DNA of 64,000 bases from assembly GCA_039621445.1 (NCBI GenBank), contig CP154954.1, positions 9,426,634-9,490,633 on the forward strand, given 5' to 3'. The stretch's first letter is position 1. Each line of letters opens with the position of its first letter. Both the position numbers and the translations under genes were made by a program. Below, in pieces: positions 44,753-57,432 of this stretch. The notes under the pieces were generated by a model. That model saw nothing but the letters and a program-made list of their open reading frames with translations, was not told the DNA's origin and searched no databases. The DNA is from Euglena gracilis. Its lineage: Eukaryota; Euglenida; Euglenophyceae; Euglenales.

Positions 44753-45832
44753 CTTGTCTGCTCTCGTGGTGTACCATCAAGATGCCAAGAAGCCAAAGGT
44801 TGACCCCCTTCATGGCACCTTGCTGGCACAGGGCAAACACGAAGAAAAAGTCTGGCTCCGTAGGTGCAGCAGACCTTGCTGCTGTTGCCAACTGTTTGGA
44901 GTTCGCCAAACCATAGTTGGCAGCTTGATTTTTTTGGACGCTGATTTTTTTTAAATATTAACATTTTTTTTAAAAAAAACAAAAAAACCCAACAAGGTTT
45001 TGTACAAAAAAAAATTGAATGCATATTTTCAACCATTTTTGCAACTTCTGGGTCATTTCTGCCAAAACAAAATTCCACAAAAAAATGAAAAAAGTCATAA
45101 AATTGCATTTTTTTGCAATTTTGGATGTTTTTGACCATTTTTTGGCACTTTTGAACTTAGTAGGATTCGAAGTATGGTTTGGGTGTTTCATAACGAGGTT
45201 TTTAAATGAAATTTCCACTTTCTGAGTGTCTATTTTTTTTTCGTTCGCATATCATGTCGGACAAGTGAAAGCCCCACGTGGGGTATGTTTTGAAGTTCCA
45301 GGCTTTCGACGTCTTGAAGTTCATTGTTTTATCCACTCTGTGTTCACTCTACTGGCTCATTTGCAGCCACAGCCTCACCGACCCGGGTGATTTCAACAAC
45401 CCCCGGAGTTCACAACGACATCTGTGAAGCGACAACCTCACCGACCCGGGATACCCATCAAACCCCAGAGTTTGCAGCGACAGTCTGTGCCCTGGGCAGA
45501 GACCCCGGAGTCTACATCGACATCTCGGATTCAAGCCCTGGGAGACTCAGCCCCAGGAGAAGAAGGGTGAGATTCAGCCACCCAGCAGCAGCACGTCGAC
45601 ATCGACATCGGTGGCTCAAGCCCTGGGAGATCCAGCCCCAGGAGAAGCAGCAACAGCAGCAGCACATCGACATCTTGAACAAGATTGGTGGACCCATTTT
45701 ACAGACATTTTGCTTCCAAATCTTGGGTTTGGCTTTGTGCTTTCCCAAAATGCTGCAGAAGATTTTCCCGCAAGCCCAAACCCAGGAGAAAACCTCAGCA
45801 GTGGACCCTGGAGATTTCAGCAAAAACATTAA
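44753..45832. other. Probable 5' region of the retrotransposon, with internal repeats
   Basis: From about 45360 there are paired repeats: 'ctcaccgacccgggat' twice, 'caagccctgggaga(c/t)' with 'agccccaggagaag' twice, and 'gacattttgcttc(g/c)aaa' twice. Open frames contain repeated Pro/Gly/Ser. An in-frame stop at 45830 separates it from the ORF below. Confidence 0.45.
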
Positions 45833-46260
45833 CAAGATTGGCGAGACATTTTGCTTCGAAACCATGTGTTTGGCTCTGTGCTTTTCCCCAAAGCTGCAGA
45901 GATTCCAATGAAACTCCGGGGAAAACCCATAACACGGGCACTGCGACGTCTCGGCCTTTTTGCTTGGAGTTTCTTTTGGCAGAACCGAAGGGCGTCTGTT
46001 TTTTCCCTGAATCTGCCCAGTGAGGTGGCGAAGCTAGCCCCAGGCTGCGGCAAGCGTTTCTGGCAGAGGGCGTGGCAGGATTGTACAATCTGTGGGCCGT
46101 TGGGTCCACCACTTTTGCTCCCAATGTCTTTGATGCAGTCTCCAGGGTCCACTCTCTTCCCCACAGACAATGAAGGGATCAAATCAGAACTACTCAGAAA
46201 AGACAGCGACGTCAGGGCGAAAACAAGACCCCTGCTCGAAGCGCCAAGACATCTCGGCAG

Positions 46261-47340
46261 TGCCAAACGGTAGACTGGGGGGGGGGGGGTAGTGGGTAGT
46301 CGGCCGACTAGTCGGCCGACTGCCCAATTGGTCGGCCGACTAGTCGGCTGACTAATTGGTCGGCCGACTAGTCGGCGGACCAATTGGGTAGTCGGCCGAC
46401 TAGTCGGCCGACTAGTCGGCCGACTACCCACTCTAATGTACTAACGGGTCAAAACCGCCGACTTTTAAGCCCCCCCCTGGGAAAAAACTTTTGTCTAAAT
46501 CACCTCAACACCAGTCAAAACCCACCCAAATGGCTCCAGAACCCCCCAATCGGGGGTGAATATGCAAAAAAAATGGGGGAAAATGTCCATTTTGGTCCAC
46601 ATTTGACAAAAGAACACCTCTCCCCATTGTATTTTCAATATAAATCGAAATTTGCACAAAAAAAGGTCTTATCCCTCCAAGTCTATTGCCAACGTAGAAG
46701 GGATTTTGTTATTTGAGGGGCGGGGTGCGGGGGGGCGGAGCCCCCCCCCCGCCTATGCCAAAGTGAGCCACAAAAACGACTTAGCCCCCGAGTATGTTGC
46801 CAACACAGAAGGGATTTTGTTATTTGAGGCTCGGATGGGGTCGGATGGGGGTGGAGGGGGGAGTTTTCTGCCTCTCGTGATGCAGAATGCTTGCATTTCT
46901 AAAGGATTTTCATGTAATCCCTGTTTCATCGTTGGTTTTTTACCCCTCCGGACCCCCATCAAGGGCCCACCGACCCCCCACCGACCAAAGATTTCCATCT
47001 GGGGGTGTTTATTTAGGCGTAAGACACTTATTTGGACCCATCCGGACCATTTCCGGGTGATTTGGGCCAGCCACAGACCATTTTTATGACCGCCGACTAG
47101 CCACCGACTAGTTTGCATTGAATTTTCTTCTTGGGGGGGGGGGCTTAAAAGTCGGCGGTTTGGACCCGTTAGTACATTAGAGTGGGTAGTCGGCCGACTA
47201 GCCGGCCGACTACCCACTACCCCCCCCCCTGTCTCGCCGACTAGCTACCGACCAGGCCTAGTCGGCCGACCAATTGGGTAGTCGGCCAACTAGTCGGCCG
47301 ACTACCCACTACCCCCCCCCCCAGTCTACCGTCTTGCGCC
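46261..47340. mobile_element. 1,080-bp inverted-repeat element with 11-bp target duplication
   Basis: Ends ..ACGGTAGACTGGGGG and CCCCCAGTCTACCGT.. are inverted and followed by 'gtagtgggtagtcggccgac' palindromic arrays and 'ctctaatgtactaacgggtc' on both sides. CATCTCGGCAG flanks it at 46250-46260 and 47341-47351, and both copies start on a codon boundary of the retrotransposon frame. The middle has an internal direct repeat ('ttgccaac(a/g)(c/t)agaagggattttg'). Confidence 0.85.
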
Positions 47341-47844
47341 CATCTCGGCAGCCAGTGTCCATCTCCGACCAGGGGGAGGCGGTACGGTAATCTCTGGCCG
47401 GGGCCACCAAGGTCAAAAGTCTGCACGGCTCGCTGCGGCCGAACGGCCAGTGCCGACCTCAGCCAAGGACGAGGAACCGACGGAGAGCGACCGCGCCGCC
47501 GGCGTGAGGCCCCGTACCTCCGCGCCAAGGACCTACCGCCCTGGCCAAAATGGATCCTCACCGACCCACCCCTGGGGTGGCCGTCCCAAGCGACAGTAGG
47601 CGGACGCACCTTCTACGTTTGGGCCGACGGCCTCTGGGACACACGGTTCCCCTCGGAAGATACCTGCACCTGTCGAGACGGGTCTCACTGGCCTTGGGGG
47701 AAGTGCTGTCTCTTGCCGACGCGGAACGTCTACATGGCTGAGAAACACCAGCCCACGATACGCCTTACACCAGATGGCCGTCGCTGCCGCACCTCCCGGC
47801 TTGGAACGAACTGCTGCCCTGTCTGTTCGACACTCGGAGGAAGG

Positions 47845-47889
47845 GGAAGCGTGCTGACCTGCGGTGACACCCAGGTGCACCCTGGACCA
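47845..47889 (+). other. Degenerate 2A-like motif
   Basis: Encodes GSVLTCGDTQVHPGP. The pattern is as in 2A peptides but E-x-N is replaced (TQVH), so likely inactive. Confidence 0.5.
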
Positions 47890-47949
47890 TGTCGTGATCT
47901 ACCTGGTGGACACCTCCCCTATTGCCGAGCGTCCACCAAGACGGGCCGA

Positions 47950-47994
47950 GGGAGCCTCTTGTCCTGCGGGGACATTGAAAGCAACCCAGGTCCG
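47950..47994 (+). other. 2A-like ribosome-skipping motif
   Basis: GSLLSCGDIESNPGP followed by Pro. D-(V/I)-E-x-N-P-G-P is the core needed for 'stop-go' translation, known near the N-terminus of non-LTR retrotransposon proteins, including those of trypanosomes. Confidence 0.8.
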
Positions 47995-48560
47995 CCCGGA
48001 GGGAGAAAGAGGTCAGCCACATCGGTCGTCGCGTCGGCGGAGCCACCTCGCGACAGCACCAACGATTTAGCACACCCAGCAGACGACACACCCACGGCTG
48101 TGGTGGTTGACCAAAGCGGAAATAACTCTGATATCCGTCACGGCAGCCCGCTCGGAATCACCATCCCGCCCCAGCCGGCCAACCTCCAGGAGGTCCTCCT
48201 CTGCCGCGCAAACACAGTCCTTCATGTACCTGCGGCCAACCAACGTGACGTCTCCGAGACCCTCTCCGATGTCATCGCGGAATACGTCAGCAGGCCAACC
48301 ATGGACAGCTTGTTCGCCACCCTCGCTTTCCCCAAACTGGTGCTTCGGACAGTCCCAAATGCGGGACGTGAGGCCGCGGAGGACATCTCCACCGCGATCA
48401 GGCGGCGCGTCCAACTTTTCCGGCAAGGTGACTATGGAACGCTGATGACAGAGCTGAGAAACGCCACCCGACTCCCACCAGCATCCATCGAGACGCGGGC
48501 GGCCAAAAAAGCACGCACCGAGCCCGCCGCCATACCGGGGGGGTTGCTATATCCTGGGGG

Positions 48561-49230
48561 GGGGGGGGTAGTGGGCTTCGACCATGGACGGCCCACGGTC
48601 GCTCTCGGTCGCTCTCGGTCGCTCTCGGTCGGGGGGGGGGGGGGGGGGGGGGGTGGACCGAGGTTTGGCTGAACTCGGTGGTGGGGGTCGACCGAGGGCG
48701 ACCATGGTCGACCCCCACTCCATAACCGCGACCCCCCCTTCCGAGGGGGCGACCATGGTCGACCCCCCCACCCCAAAACCGCGACCCCCCCTTCCAAGGG
48801 GCGACCACGGTCGACCCCCCCCCACCCCATAACCGCGACCCCCCCTTCCAAGGGGCGACCAAGGTCGACCCCCCCTTCCAAGGGGCGACCAAGGTCGACC
48901 CCCCCACCCCATAACCGCGACCCCCCCTTCCAAGGGGCGACCATGGTCGACCCACCCACCCCATAACCGCGACCCCCCCTTCCAAGGGGCGACCATGGTC
49001 GACCCCCCCACTCCATAACCGCGACCCCCCCTTCCGAGGGGGCGACATGGTCGACCCCCCCACCCCATAACCGCGACCCCCCTTTCCGAGGGGGTGACCA
49101 TGGTCGACCCCCCCACTCCATAACCGCGACCCCCCTTCCGAGGGGGCGACCATGGTCGACCCCCCCAATCCATAACCGCGACCCCCCCTTTCCAAGGGGC
49201 GACCGCGGGTTAGAGGGTAGGGGGGACGGG
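48561..49230. repeat. ~60-bp GC-rich minisatellite
   Basis: About nine copies of a unit with 'ccataaccgcgacccccc', 'ttccaaggggcgacc' and 'atggtcgacccccc'. Preceded by a (GGTCGCTCTC)n stretch and a 23-base G-tract. Confidence 0.95.
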
Positions 49231-49245
49231 ACACAAAAACGGTTT

Positions 49246-49997
49246 GGTAAACCAAGGGATTTTGTTATTTTGGGGCCCTCGAACAGTTGAGCAACAAAAA
49301 GGGATTTGCCCCCCAAAGCGGTTTGGTAACACAAGGGATTTTGTTAATTTGGGGCCCTCGAACAGTTGAGCAACAAAAAGGGATTTGCCCCCCAAAACGG
49401 TTTGGTATCACAAGGGATTTTGTTATTTTGGGGCCCTCGAACAGTTGAGCAACAAAAAGGGATTTGCCCCCCAAAACGGTTTGGTAACACAAGGGATTTT
49501 GTTACTTTGGGGCCCTCGAACAGTTGAGCAACAAAAAGGGATTTGCCCCCCAAAACGGTTTGGTAACACAAGGGATTTTGCTAATTTGGGGCCTTCGAAC
49601 AGTTGAGCAACAAAAAGGGATTTGCCCCCCAAACCGGTTTGGTAACACAAGGGATTTTGCTAATTTGGGGCCTTCGAACAGTTGAGCAACAAAAAGGGAT
49701 TTGCCCCCCAAACCGGTTTGGTAACACAAGGGATTTTGTTAATTTGGGGCCTTCGAACAGTTGAGCAACAAAAAGGGATTTGCCCCCCAAACCGGTTTGG
49801 TAACACAAGGGATTTTGTTAATTTGGGGCCCTCGAACAGTTGAGCAACAAAACGGGATTTGCCCCCCCAAACCGGTTTGGTAACACAAGGGATTTTGTTA
49901 TTTTGGGGCCCTCGAATGGTTGAGCAACAAAAAGGGATTTGCCCCCCAAAACGGTTTGGTGACACAAGGGATTTTGCTATTTTGGTGCGCTCGAACA
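49246..49997. repeat. 79-bp satellite, array 1 (about 9.5 units)
   Basis: Unit contains AACGGTTTGGTAACACAAGG, GATTTTGTTATTTTGGGGCC and TTGAGCAACAAAAAGGGATT. 79 is not a multiple of three, so every frame cycles; repeated 75-codon frames are not genes. Confidence 0.98.
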
Positions 49998-52900
49998 CCA
50001 CCCCCCCCCCCATATTGTCCCCCCCACCCCATATTGTCCCTCGGCCCCGGCCGACAGGGGGTTTTTTTGGCTCGGCCAATGAAATTTGTTTACTACCCCC
50101 ATCCTAGGCGGCCACCTACGGCACAAATGACCGACGGGACCGTCGGTCATTTTTCGGCACTAAATTTCTTCCTACGGCACTTGCTTTTGTGAAGAAAAGT
50201 AGACGAACGTCAGTTTGCCTTCACAGGGTACCTTTTTCCTCATAAAAATGCAAATTTGAGCCTGTTTGGCATGAATTGAAATGTGACAAAATGAACGTTC
50301 ATTATATGAAAAAAACATGTCAAAGTGGAGTTTACAGCATGTGCACAGACAAAAACAGATTGTGCCATCACCTCCCTCTTTTAGGTATGCTCACATTCCC
50401 AGACCGGAGGAAAGGACAAAAACACCTGTAATGATTATGAGAATGAGAAGCAGGATTATTGCATGCGAGCACACAACCATCCAATTTTCAGTAAAAGAGG
50501 ATTAAGCAGCTTACATTGTGGGCAAACGCCCAGACCACAACTGAGCTTAACTATCCAGGAGGATCATTGAAAAATGGATGCCATTGCCACCACAAAGCAG
50601 CTGCTCCGAAAGAACAAAATGAAGAAATTACAGAAAGGGACATCCAACAAATCGTCCATCGTCCCTGCAGCAGTTTCTGATCGCATCGATAATCCTAGAT
50701 GACCACCTAAAACACACAAAAAACGACGGTCCCGTCGGTCCAGATAAAAGTCCTTCAGAAGCAATAAGCCCCTCTGTGATGGGCGCTGCCACAGGTCCAA
50801 AAAGCTAATGAACAAGGTACACCAAACAAACAAGAGCAATTGTAGTTTGCAATTCAGCTGACCGATGGGAGCGTCGGTCATTTCATGCTCTGTGTATGCA
50901 AAACGCCGCGATTTTCAATCAACGTCCTGAATGACAAGCAAACAATGCAATGACAATGAGCAAACGTCCTTACGGTGTCATTCTGGTGACATTCATTCCC
51001 AAGTGTGGGTCAGCCCACACCTTCATGAAACAAACCAACAAATCACCACAAATACTCCTTGCAGAATGCCAAATTTGAAGGTGAATTTGGTATTGAAACC
51101 TCCAATTGTCTGTGGAAGATGCTGGATTCCCAAAGAAATTATCCCCCCCCTTAATGATAAGGACAAGACAGAAAATGCAAAATGACCGACGGGTCCGTCG
51201 GTCATTTTATCATAATCACCTTTGAGGTTGCTTTTCAGCAAGCAATCCATCTGACCAACTCCCGAAAGACCTTTAAATTGAACGTCATTTTGTTCTTCAC
51301 TTTGACAGAGTATGCAGCCCTTTTTACCTCTCCCACTAACATAAATGATCATGCATGTTTTCATCAGCATCATCATTTTGACTTCAAAAATACAGCATCA
51401 GTCAACAACGTTCAGCACTCAAGCATGTGCATTGCACGAAAGGCCAGGTAACTGTGCACAATGCACACTTCCGTCCATACGGTTGTGAAAATGTTCTACC
51501 TTTCAATCGGAGAGATCAAAGAGCATTTTGCAAAAGACAATGTGTGTGTATTGTTCAGAGTCATGGATACCACCTGCAGTTGCAGCTGCAGTTGCTTTGG
51601 GAGAGAAAGCACTCTGTGGCCTTCTTGTTTCTGCTCGATCCACAACTTGTGTACTGGCAATGCTTCCAGAAAGATGTATTTTGTGCGGTTTCTGGCTGGC
51701 ATTGGCTTGTTTCTTCTGGGGTGTTTTGTGTCCCAGGTTCGTCAAAATTCTATTGAGGGGGCTTGTGCCAGCCTGCTTCATTTGCCGGTTTGCCTCTTGG
51801 GTCAAAAAAGATGGGCTGGGGAGGGATTGTTTGTAGTAAATGGTTGTGATCACTGATCAAGGTAACCAAAATACATCTGATTTCGCGCAATGTTGCGTGC
51901 AAAATAGAACGACGTCCATATGTGTATGTGATTTCTTGCAATCACCCAACCAATTCATCCCAGAAAAGGGAGTAATTTTTCGCAAATTGCTCAGATTCAC
52001 TGCACAAAACACCGCCTCCGTCAAAACCACACCCAAACAAAGTTGCTTTGCTTTCTCTGTTGCAAGTGTCTGGAAAAACCATGTGTGAGAAAAAATAGGT
52101 TGGTATTACGTCAGGGCTTGTCTGTTATATCAACCTCAGGCCTTGTGTTACAAACACCCTGTGGCAATGTCTGAAAACGCTGGCAACCGGTGTATTTCTG
52201 AGCAATGCCGGCTCTGCACTTCCCATTAGGGGCTAAATACATACTATAGCCATGTACCATCGAGACATTGGCTGTACCTGGTTTTTGAAAGCAAGAGACA
52301 ACAAGGTCTCTCGTCCCTGTCTGATTTCCATTCTGGTCCAAATTATGGTGTGTTGGTTTTAGAACTCCTGCAATTTAATGATGCAGAATGTTGCTGTGGC
52401 ATGCGACATTTAGCCTTCGGCTATGGTGTGTACATATGGCTAATTGAACCTTACAAGAAACAAAGGTATATGACAATATCGACAAACCTCCACCGCATTT
52501 TGTTATTCTGGTGTTCTGGAACGAGGCAGTATCTCTTCCACAGACACGCACACATTTTCCACACCGAATGATCAGCTGTATTTTGGCCATGGAATGGTCG
52601 AAATACTGAATGGAATTGTCATGGAATTCTTTTGTGATGAGGGGATGGAATTTGTACCTGGTAACAAAAGCTTCGTTCAACAAGTGCAGATAAACATCTC
52701 ATTAACAATGAGAGTGGCACATCTTGACCGACGGTCCCGTCGGTCTTCTTTTCCATCAAACTACATATTCTGTGGAGGAATTGGTCATCTTTTTTGTTCA
52801 AGAACAACAGTGTATTTGATTTAGCTGCAAAGTTCAACAAACAAAAGCAGTACTATCGCTAGAAGTTATGGTGGTGCATTCGCACCTTCCACGCGTTCTT

Positions 52901-53556
52901 CACAGGTTTCTCCGCCATCCAACTGTGGTACATACAGTTATGGCGACGAACAGACAATGTGTCATATACCTTGACCGGTTTTACGCAATATGGAATTCTG
53001 AGAAGAGTTGAGAGAGTGAGAAGAGTTAACAGGTCAGAGTGATTTCCTACATCTGACAAAATAACCCGAAATTTGACCATTTGTGGTGAAAATTGTTCCC
53101 AAACAAAACATACAAGATTGCAATATTGCGTTTTATGAGTAGAAATCTTTTGATATCAAAATCTGGCTTTCAAAAAAAGACCGACGGTCCCATCGGTCAT
53201 TTGTGCAGTAGGTCGCCTAGGATTATGTTTAAAATCAATTGAGGGCTCTTGTTTGCTCAGATAACCGACGGGACCGTCGGTAATTGATTCACAAATAGAT
53301 TGCTTATTTAACCCTTATTGGAACGAAGGTAAACAATTGCAGTTTTTTCCACTGGAGAGTCTCCTGTGAAATCTTGGCCACATCAAATTGCAGCCGCCCA
53401 TAACGGCGCCATTTTTGAGGGACTTTTTTCGACCAACGGGACCGTCGTTTCTTGTGCCGTAGGTGGCCGCCTAGGCCCATATTGTCCCCCCCCCATGTTG
53501 TCCGGTCGGGCCTCCCGGGGGGAGGTCGGTGGGACAACATGGGGGGGGGGGGGTTG
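49998..53556. mobile_element. 180-bp GGACAATA element carrying a 3.4-kb insertion, copy 1
   Basis: Outer element CACCCCCC..ATATTGTCCC to GGGACAACATGGGG..TTG sits in the satellite with CA on either side. It is split at 50102/53476 by the TIR element listed next. Confidence 0.8.
50103..53475. mobile_element. 3,373-bp TIR transposable element, copy 1
   Basis: Starts CCTAGGCGGCCACCTACGGC and ends with its inverse; the TIR extends about 45 bp with mismatches. 5-bp target duplication CCCAT. Eight GACCGACGG..CCGTCGGTC-type palindromes are spread through it. Frames inside are short (up to 131 codons, e.g. a Cys-rich one at 51461-51856); no transposase signature was recognised, so it is probably non-autonomous, or its gene is spliced or decayed. 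A Trp-rich frame at 52862-53040 (KLWWCIRTFHAFFTGFSAIQ) is the most protein-like piece. Confidence 0.85.
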
Positions 53557-53873
53557 CAGTTGAGCAACAAAAAGGGATTTGCCCCCCAAAACGGTTTGGT
53601 AACACAAGGGATTTTGTTAATTTGGGGCCCTCGAACAGTTGAGCAACAAAAAGGGATTTGCCCCCCAAAACGGTTTGGTAACACAAGGGATTTTGTTAAT
53701 TTGGGGCCCTCGAACAGTTGAGCAACAAAAAGGGATTTGCCCCCCAAACCGGTTTGGTAACACAAGGGATTTTGTTATTTTGGGGCCCTCGAATGGTTGA
53801 GCAACAAAAAGGGATTTGCCCCCCAAAACGGTTTGGTGACACAAGGGATTTTGCTATTTTGGGGCGCTCGAAC
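53557..53873. repeat. 79-bp satellite, array 2 (4 units)
   Basis: Four units between the two copies of the composite element. Confidence 0.98.
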
Positions 53874-56800
53874 ACCACCCCCCCCCCATATTGTCCCCCC
53901 CACCCCATATTGTCCCTTGGCCCCGGCCGACAGGGGGTTTTTTTGGCTCGGCCAATGAAATTTGTTTACTACCCCCATCCTAGGCGGCCACCTACGGCAC
54001 AAATGACCGACGGGACCGTCGGTCATTTTTCGGCACTAAATTTCTTCCTACGGCACTTGCTTTTGTGAAGAAAAGTAGACGAACGTCAGTTTGCCTTCAC
54101 AGGGTACCTTTTTCCTCATAAAAATGCAAATTTGAGCCTGTTTGGCATGAATTGAAATGTGACAAAATGAACGTTCATTATATGAAAAAAACATGTCAAA
54201 GTGGAGTTTACAGCATGTGCACAGACAAAAACAGATTGTGCCATCACCTCCCTCTTTTAGGTATGCTCACATTCCCAGACCGGAGGAAAGGACAAAAACA
54301 CCTGTAATGATTATGAGAATGAGAAGCAGGATTATTGCATGCGAGCACACAACCATCCAATTTTCAGTAAAAGAGGATTAAGCAGCTTACATTGTGGGCA
54401 AACGCCCAGACCACAACTGAGCTTAACTATCCAGGAGGATCATTGAAAAATGGATGCCATTGCCACCACAAAGCAGCTGCTCCGAAAGAACAAAATGAAG
54501 AAATTACAGAAAGGGACATCCAACAAATCGTCCATCGTCCCTGCAGCAGTTTCTGATCGCATCGATAATCCTAGATGACCACCTAAAACACAAAAAAAAC
54601 GACGGTCCCGTCGGTCCAGATAAAAGTCCTTCAGAAGCAATAAGCCCCTCTGTGATGGGCGCTGCCACAGGTCCAAAAAGCTAATGAACAAGGTACACCA
54701 AACAAACAAGAGCAATTGTAGTTTGCAATTCAGCTGACCGATGGGAGCGTCGGTCATTTCATGCTCTGTGTATGCAAAACGCCGCGATTTTCAATCAACG
54801 TCCTGAATGACAAGCAAACAATGCAATGACAATGAGCAAACGTCCTTACGGTGTCATTCTGGTGACATTCATTCCCAAGTGTGGGTCAGCCCACACCTTC
54901 ATGAAACAAACCAACAAATCACCACAAATACTCCTTGCAGAATGCCAAATTTGAAGGTGAATTTGGTATTGAAACCTCCAATTGTCTGTGGAAGATGCTG
55001 GATTCCCAAAGAAATTATCCCCCCCCTTAATGATAAGGACAAGACAGAAAATGCAAAATGACCGACGGGTCCGTCGGTCATTTTATCATAATCACCTTTG
55101 AGGTTGCTTTTCAGCAAGCAATCCATCTGACCAACTCCCGAAAGACCTTTAAATTGAACGTCATTTTGTTCTTCACTTTGACAGAGTATGCAGCCCTTTT
55201 TACCTCTCCCGCTAACATAAATGAGCATGCATGTTTTCATCAGCATCATCATTTTGACTTCAAAAATACAGCATCAGTCAACAACGTTCAGCACTCAAGC
55301 ATGTGCATTGCACGAAAGGCCAGGTAACTGTGCACAATGCACACTTCCGTCCATACGGTTGTGAAAATGTTCTACCTTTCAATCGGAGAGATCAAAGAGC
55401 ATTTTGCAAAAGACAATGTGTGTGTATTGTTCAGAGTCATGGATACCACCTGCAGTTGCAGCTGCAGTTGCTTTGGGAGAGAAAGCACTCTGTGGCCTTC
55501 TTGTTTCTGCTCGATCCACAACTTGTGTACTGGCAATGCTTCCAGAAAGATGTATTTTGTGCGGTTTCTGGCTGGCATTGGCTTGTTTCTTCTGGGGTGT
55601 TTTGTGTCCCAGGTTCGTCAAAATTCTATTGAGGGGGCTTGTGCCAGCCTGCTTCATTTGCCGGTTTGCCTCTTGGGTCAAAAAAGATGGGCTGGGGAGG
55701 GATTGTTTGTAGTAAATGGTTGTGATCACTGATCAAGGTAACCAAAATACATCTGATTTCGCGCAATGTTGCGTGCAAAATAGAACGACGTCCATATGTG
55801 TATGTGATTTCTTGCAATCACCCAACCAATTCATCCCAGAAAAGGGAGTAATTTTTCGCAAATTGCTCAGATTCACTGCACAAAACACCGCCTCCGTCAA
55901 AACCACACCCAAACAAAGTTGCTTTGCTTTCTCTGTTGCAAGTGTCTGGAAAAACCATGTGTGAGAAAAAATAGGTTGGTATTACGTCAGGGCTTGTCTG
56001 TTATATCAACCTCAGGCCTTGTGTTACAAACACCCTGTGGCAATGTCTGAAAACGCTGGCAACCGGTGTATTTCTGAGCAATGCCGGCTCTGCACTTCCC
56101 ATTAGGGGCTAAATACATACTATAGCCATGTACCATCGAGACATTGGCTGTACCTGGTTTTTGAAAGCAAGAGACAACAAGGTCTCTCGTCCCTGTCTGA
56201 TTTCCATTCTGGTCCAAATTATGGTGTGTTGGTTTTAGAACTCCTGCAATTTAATGATGCAGAATGTTGCTGTGGCATGCGACATTTAGCCTTCGGCTAT
56301 GGTGTGTACATATGGCTAATTGAACCTTACAAGAAACAAAGGTATATGACAATATCGACAAACCTCCACCGCATTTTGTTATTCTGGTGTTCTGGAACGA
56401 GGCAGTATCTCTTCCACAGACACGCACACATTTTCCACACCGAATGATCAGCTGTATTTTGGCCATGGAATGGTCGAAATACTGAATGGAATTGTCATGG
56501 AATTCTTTTGTGATGAGGGGATGGAATTTGTACCTGGTAACAAAAGCTTCGTTCAACAAGTGCAGATAAACATCTCATTAACAATGAGAGTGGCACATCT
56601 TGACCGACGGTCCCGTCGGTCTTCTTTTCCATCAAACTACATATTCTGTGGAGGAATTGGTCATCTTTTTTGTTCAAGAACAACAGTGTATTTGATTTAG
56701 CTGCAAAGTTCAACAAACAAAAGCAGTACTATCGCTAGAAGTTATGGTGGTGCATTCGCACCTTCCACGCGTTCTTCACAGGTTTCTCCGCCATCCAACT

Positions 56801-57432
56801 GTGGTACATACAATTATGGCGACGAACAGACAATGTGTCATATACCGTGACCGGTTTTACGGAATATGGAATTCTGAGAAGAGTTGAGAGAGTGAGAAGA
56901 GTTAACAGGTCAGAGTGATTTCCTACATCTGACAAAATAACCCGAAATTTGACCATTTGTGGTGAAAATTGTTCCCAAACAAAACATACAAGATTGCAAT
57001 ATTGCGTTTTATGAGTAGAAATCTTTTGATATCAAAATCTGGCTTTCAAAAAAAGACCGACGGTCCCATCGGTCATTTGTGCAGTAGGTCGCCTAGGATT
57101 ATGTTTAAAATCAATTGTTGGCTCTTGTTGGCTCAGATAACCGACGGGACCGTCGGTAATTGATTCACAAATAGATTGCTTATTTAACCCTTATTGGAAC
57201 GAAGGTAAACAATTGCAGTTTTTTCCACTGGAGAGTCTCCTGTGAAATCTTGGCCACATCAAATTGCAGCCGCCCATAACGGCGCCATTTTTGAGGGACT
57301 TTTTTCGACCAACGGGACCGTCGTTTCTTGTGCCGTAGGTGGCCGCCTAGGCCCATATTGTCCCCCCCCCATGTTGTCCGGTCGGGCCTCCCGGGGGGAG
57401 GTCGGTGGGACAACATGGGGGGGGGGGGTTGC
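53874..57432. mobile_element. 180-bp GGACAATA element with 3.4-kb insertion, copy 2
   Basis: Copy of 49998-53556 displaced by 3,876 bp. Confidence 0.8.
53979..57351. mobile_element. 3,373-bp TIR transposable element, copy 2
   Basis: Nearly identical to 50103-53475. I noted about ten differences, for example near 54592, 55211, 55225, 56813, 56847, 56862 and 57117-57130. Same TIRs and CCCAT flanks, so it arose by segmental duplication rather than by a second insertion. Confidence 0.9.

Larger units (their letters stand above)
45833..48560 (+). pseudogene. Non-LTR retrotransposon ORF, 5' part, interrupted
   Basis: The frame is open 45833-46260, interrupted by a 1,080-bp element, and resumes at 47341 in the same frame to 48560 and beyond. 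Features are Cys/His-rich stretches (DTCTCRDGSHWPWGKCC), two 2A-like motifs, then a segment LFATLAFPKLVLRTVP.. RRVQLFRQGDYGTLMTELRN. The last resembles the region just before reverse transcriptase in protist LINE proteins. The RT and endonuclease parts are absent: the sequence changes to a G-tract repeat at about 48550, so the copy is 3'-truncated or interrupted again. Confidence 0.65.

Noticed and set aside
51461-51856. 131-codon Cys-rich frame within the TIR element as a transposase
   Set aside because: No DDE/D motif or zinc-finger spacing; overlapping frames of similar length exist on both strands.
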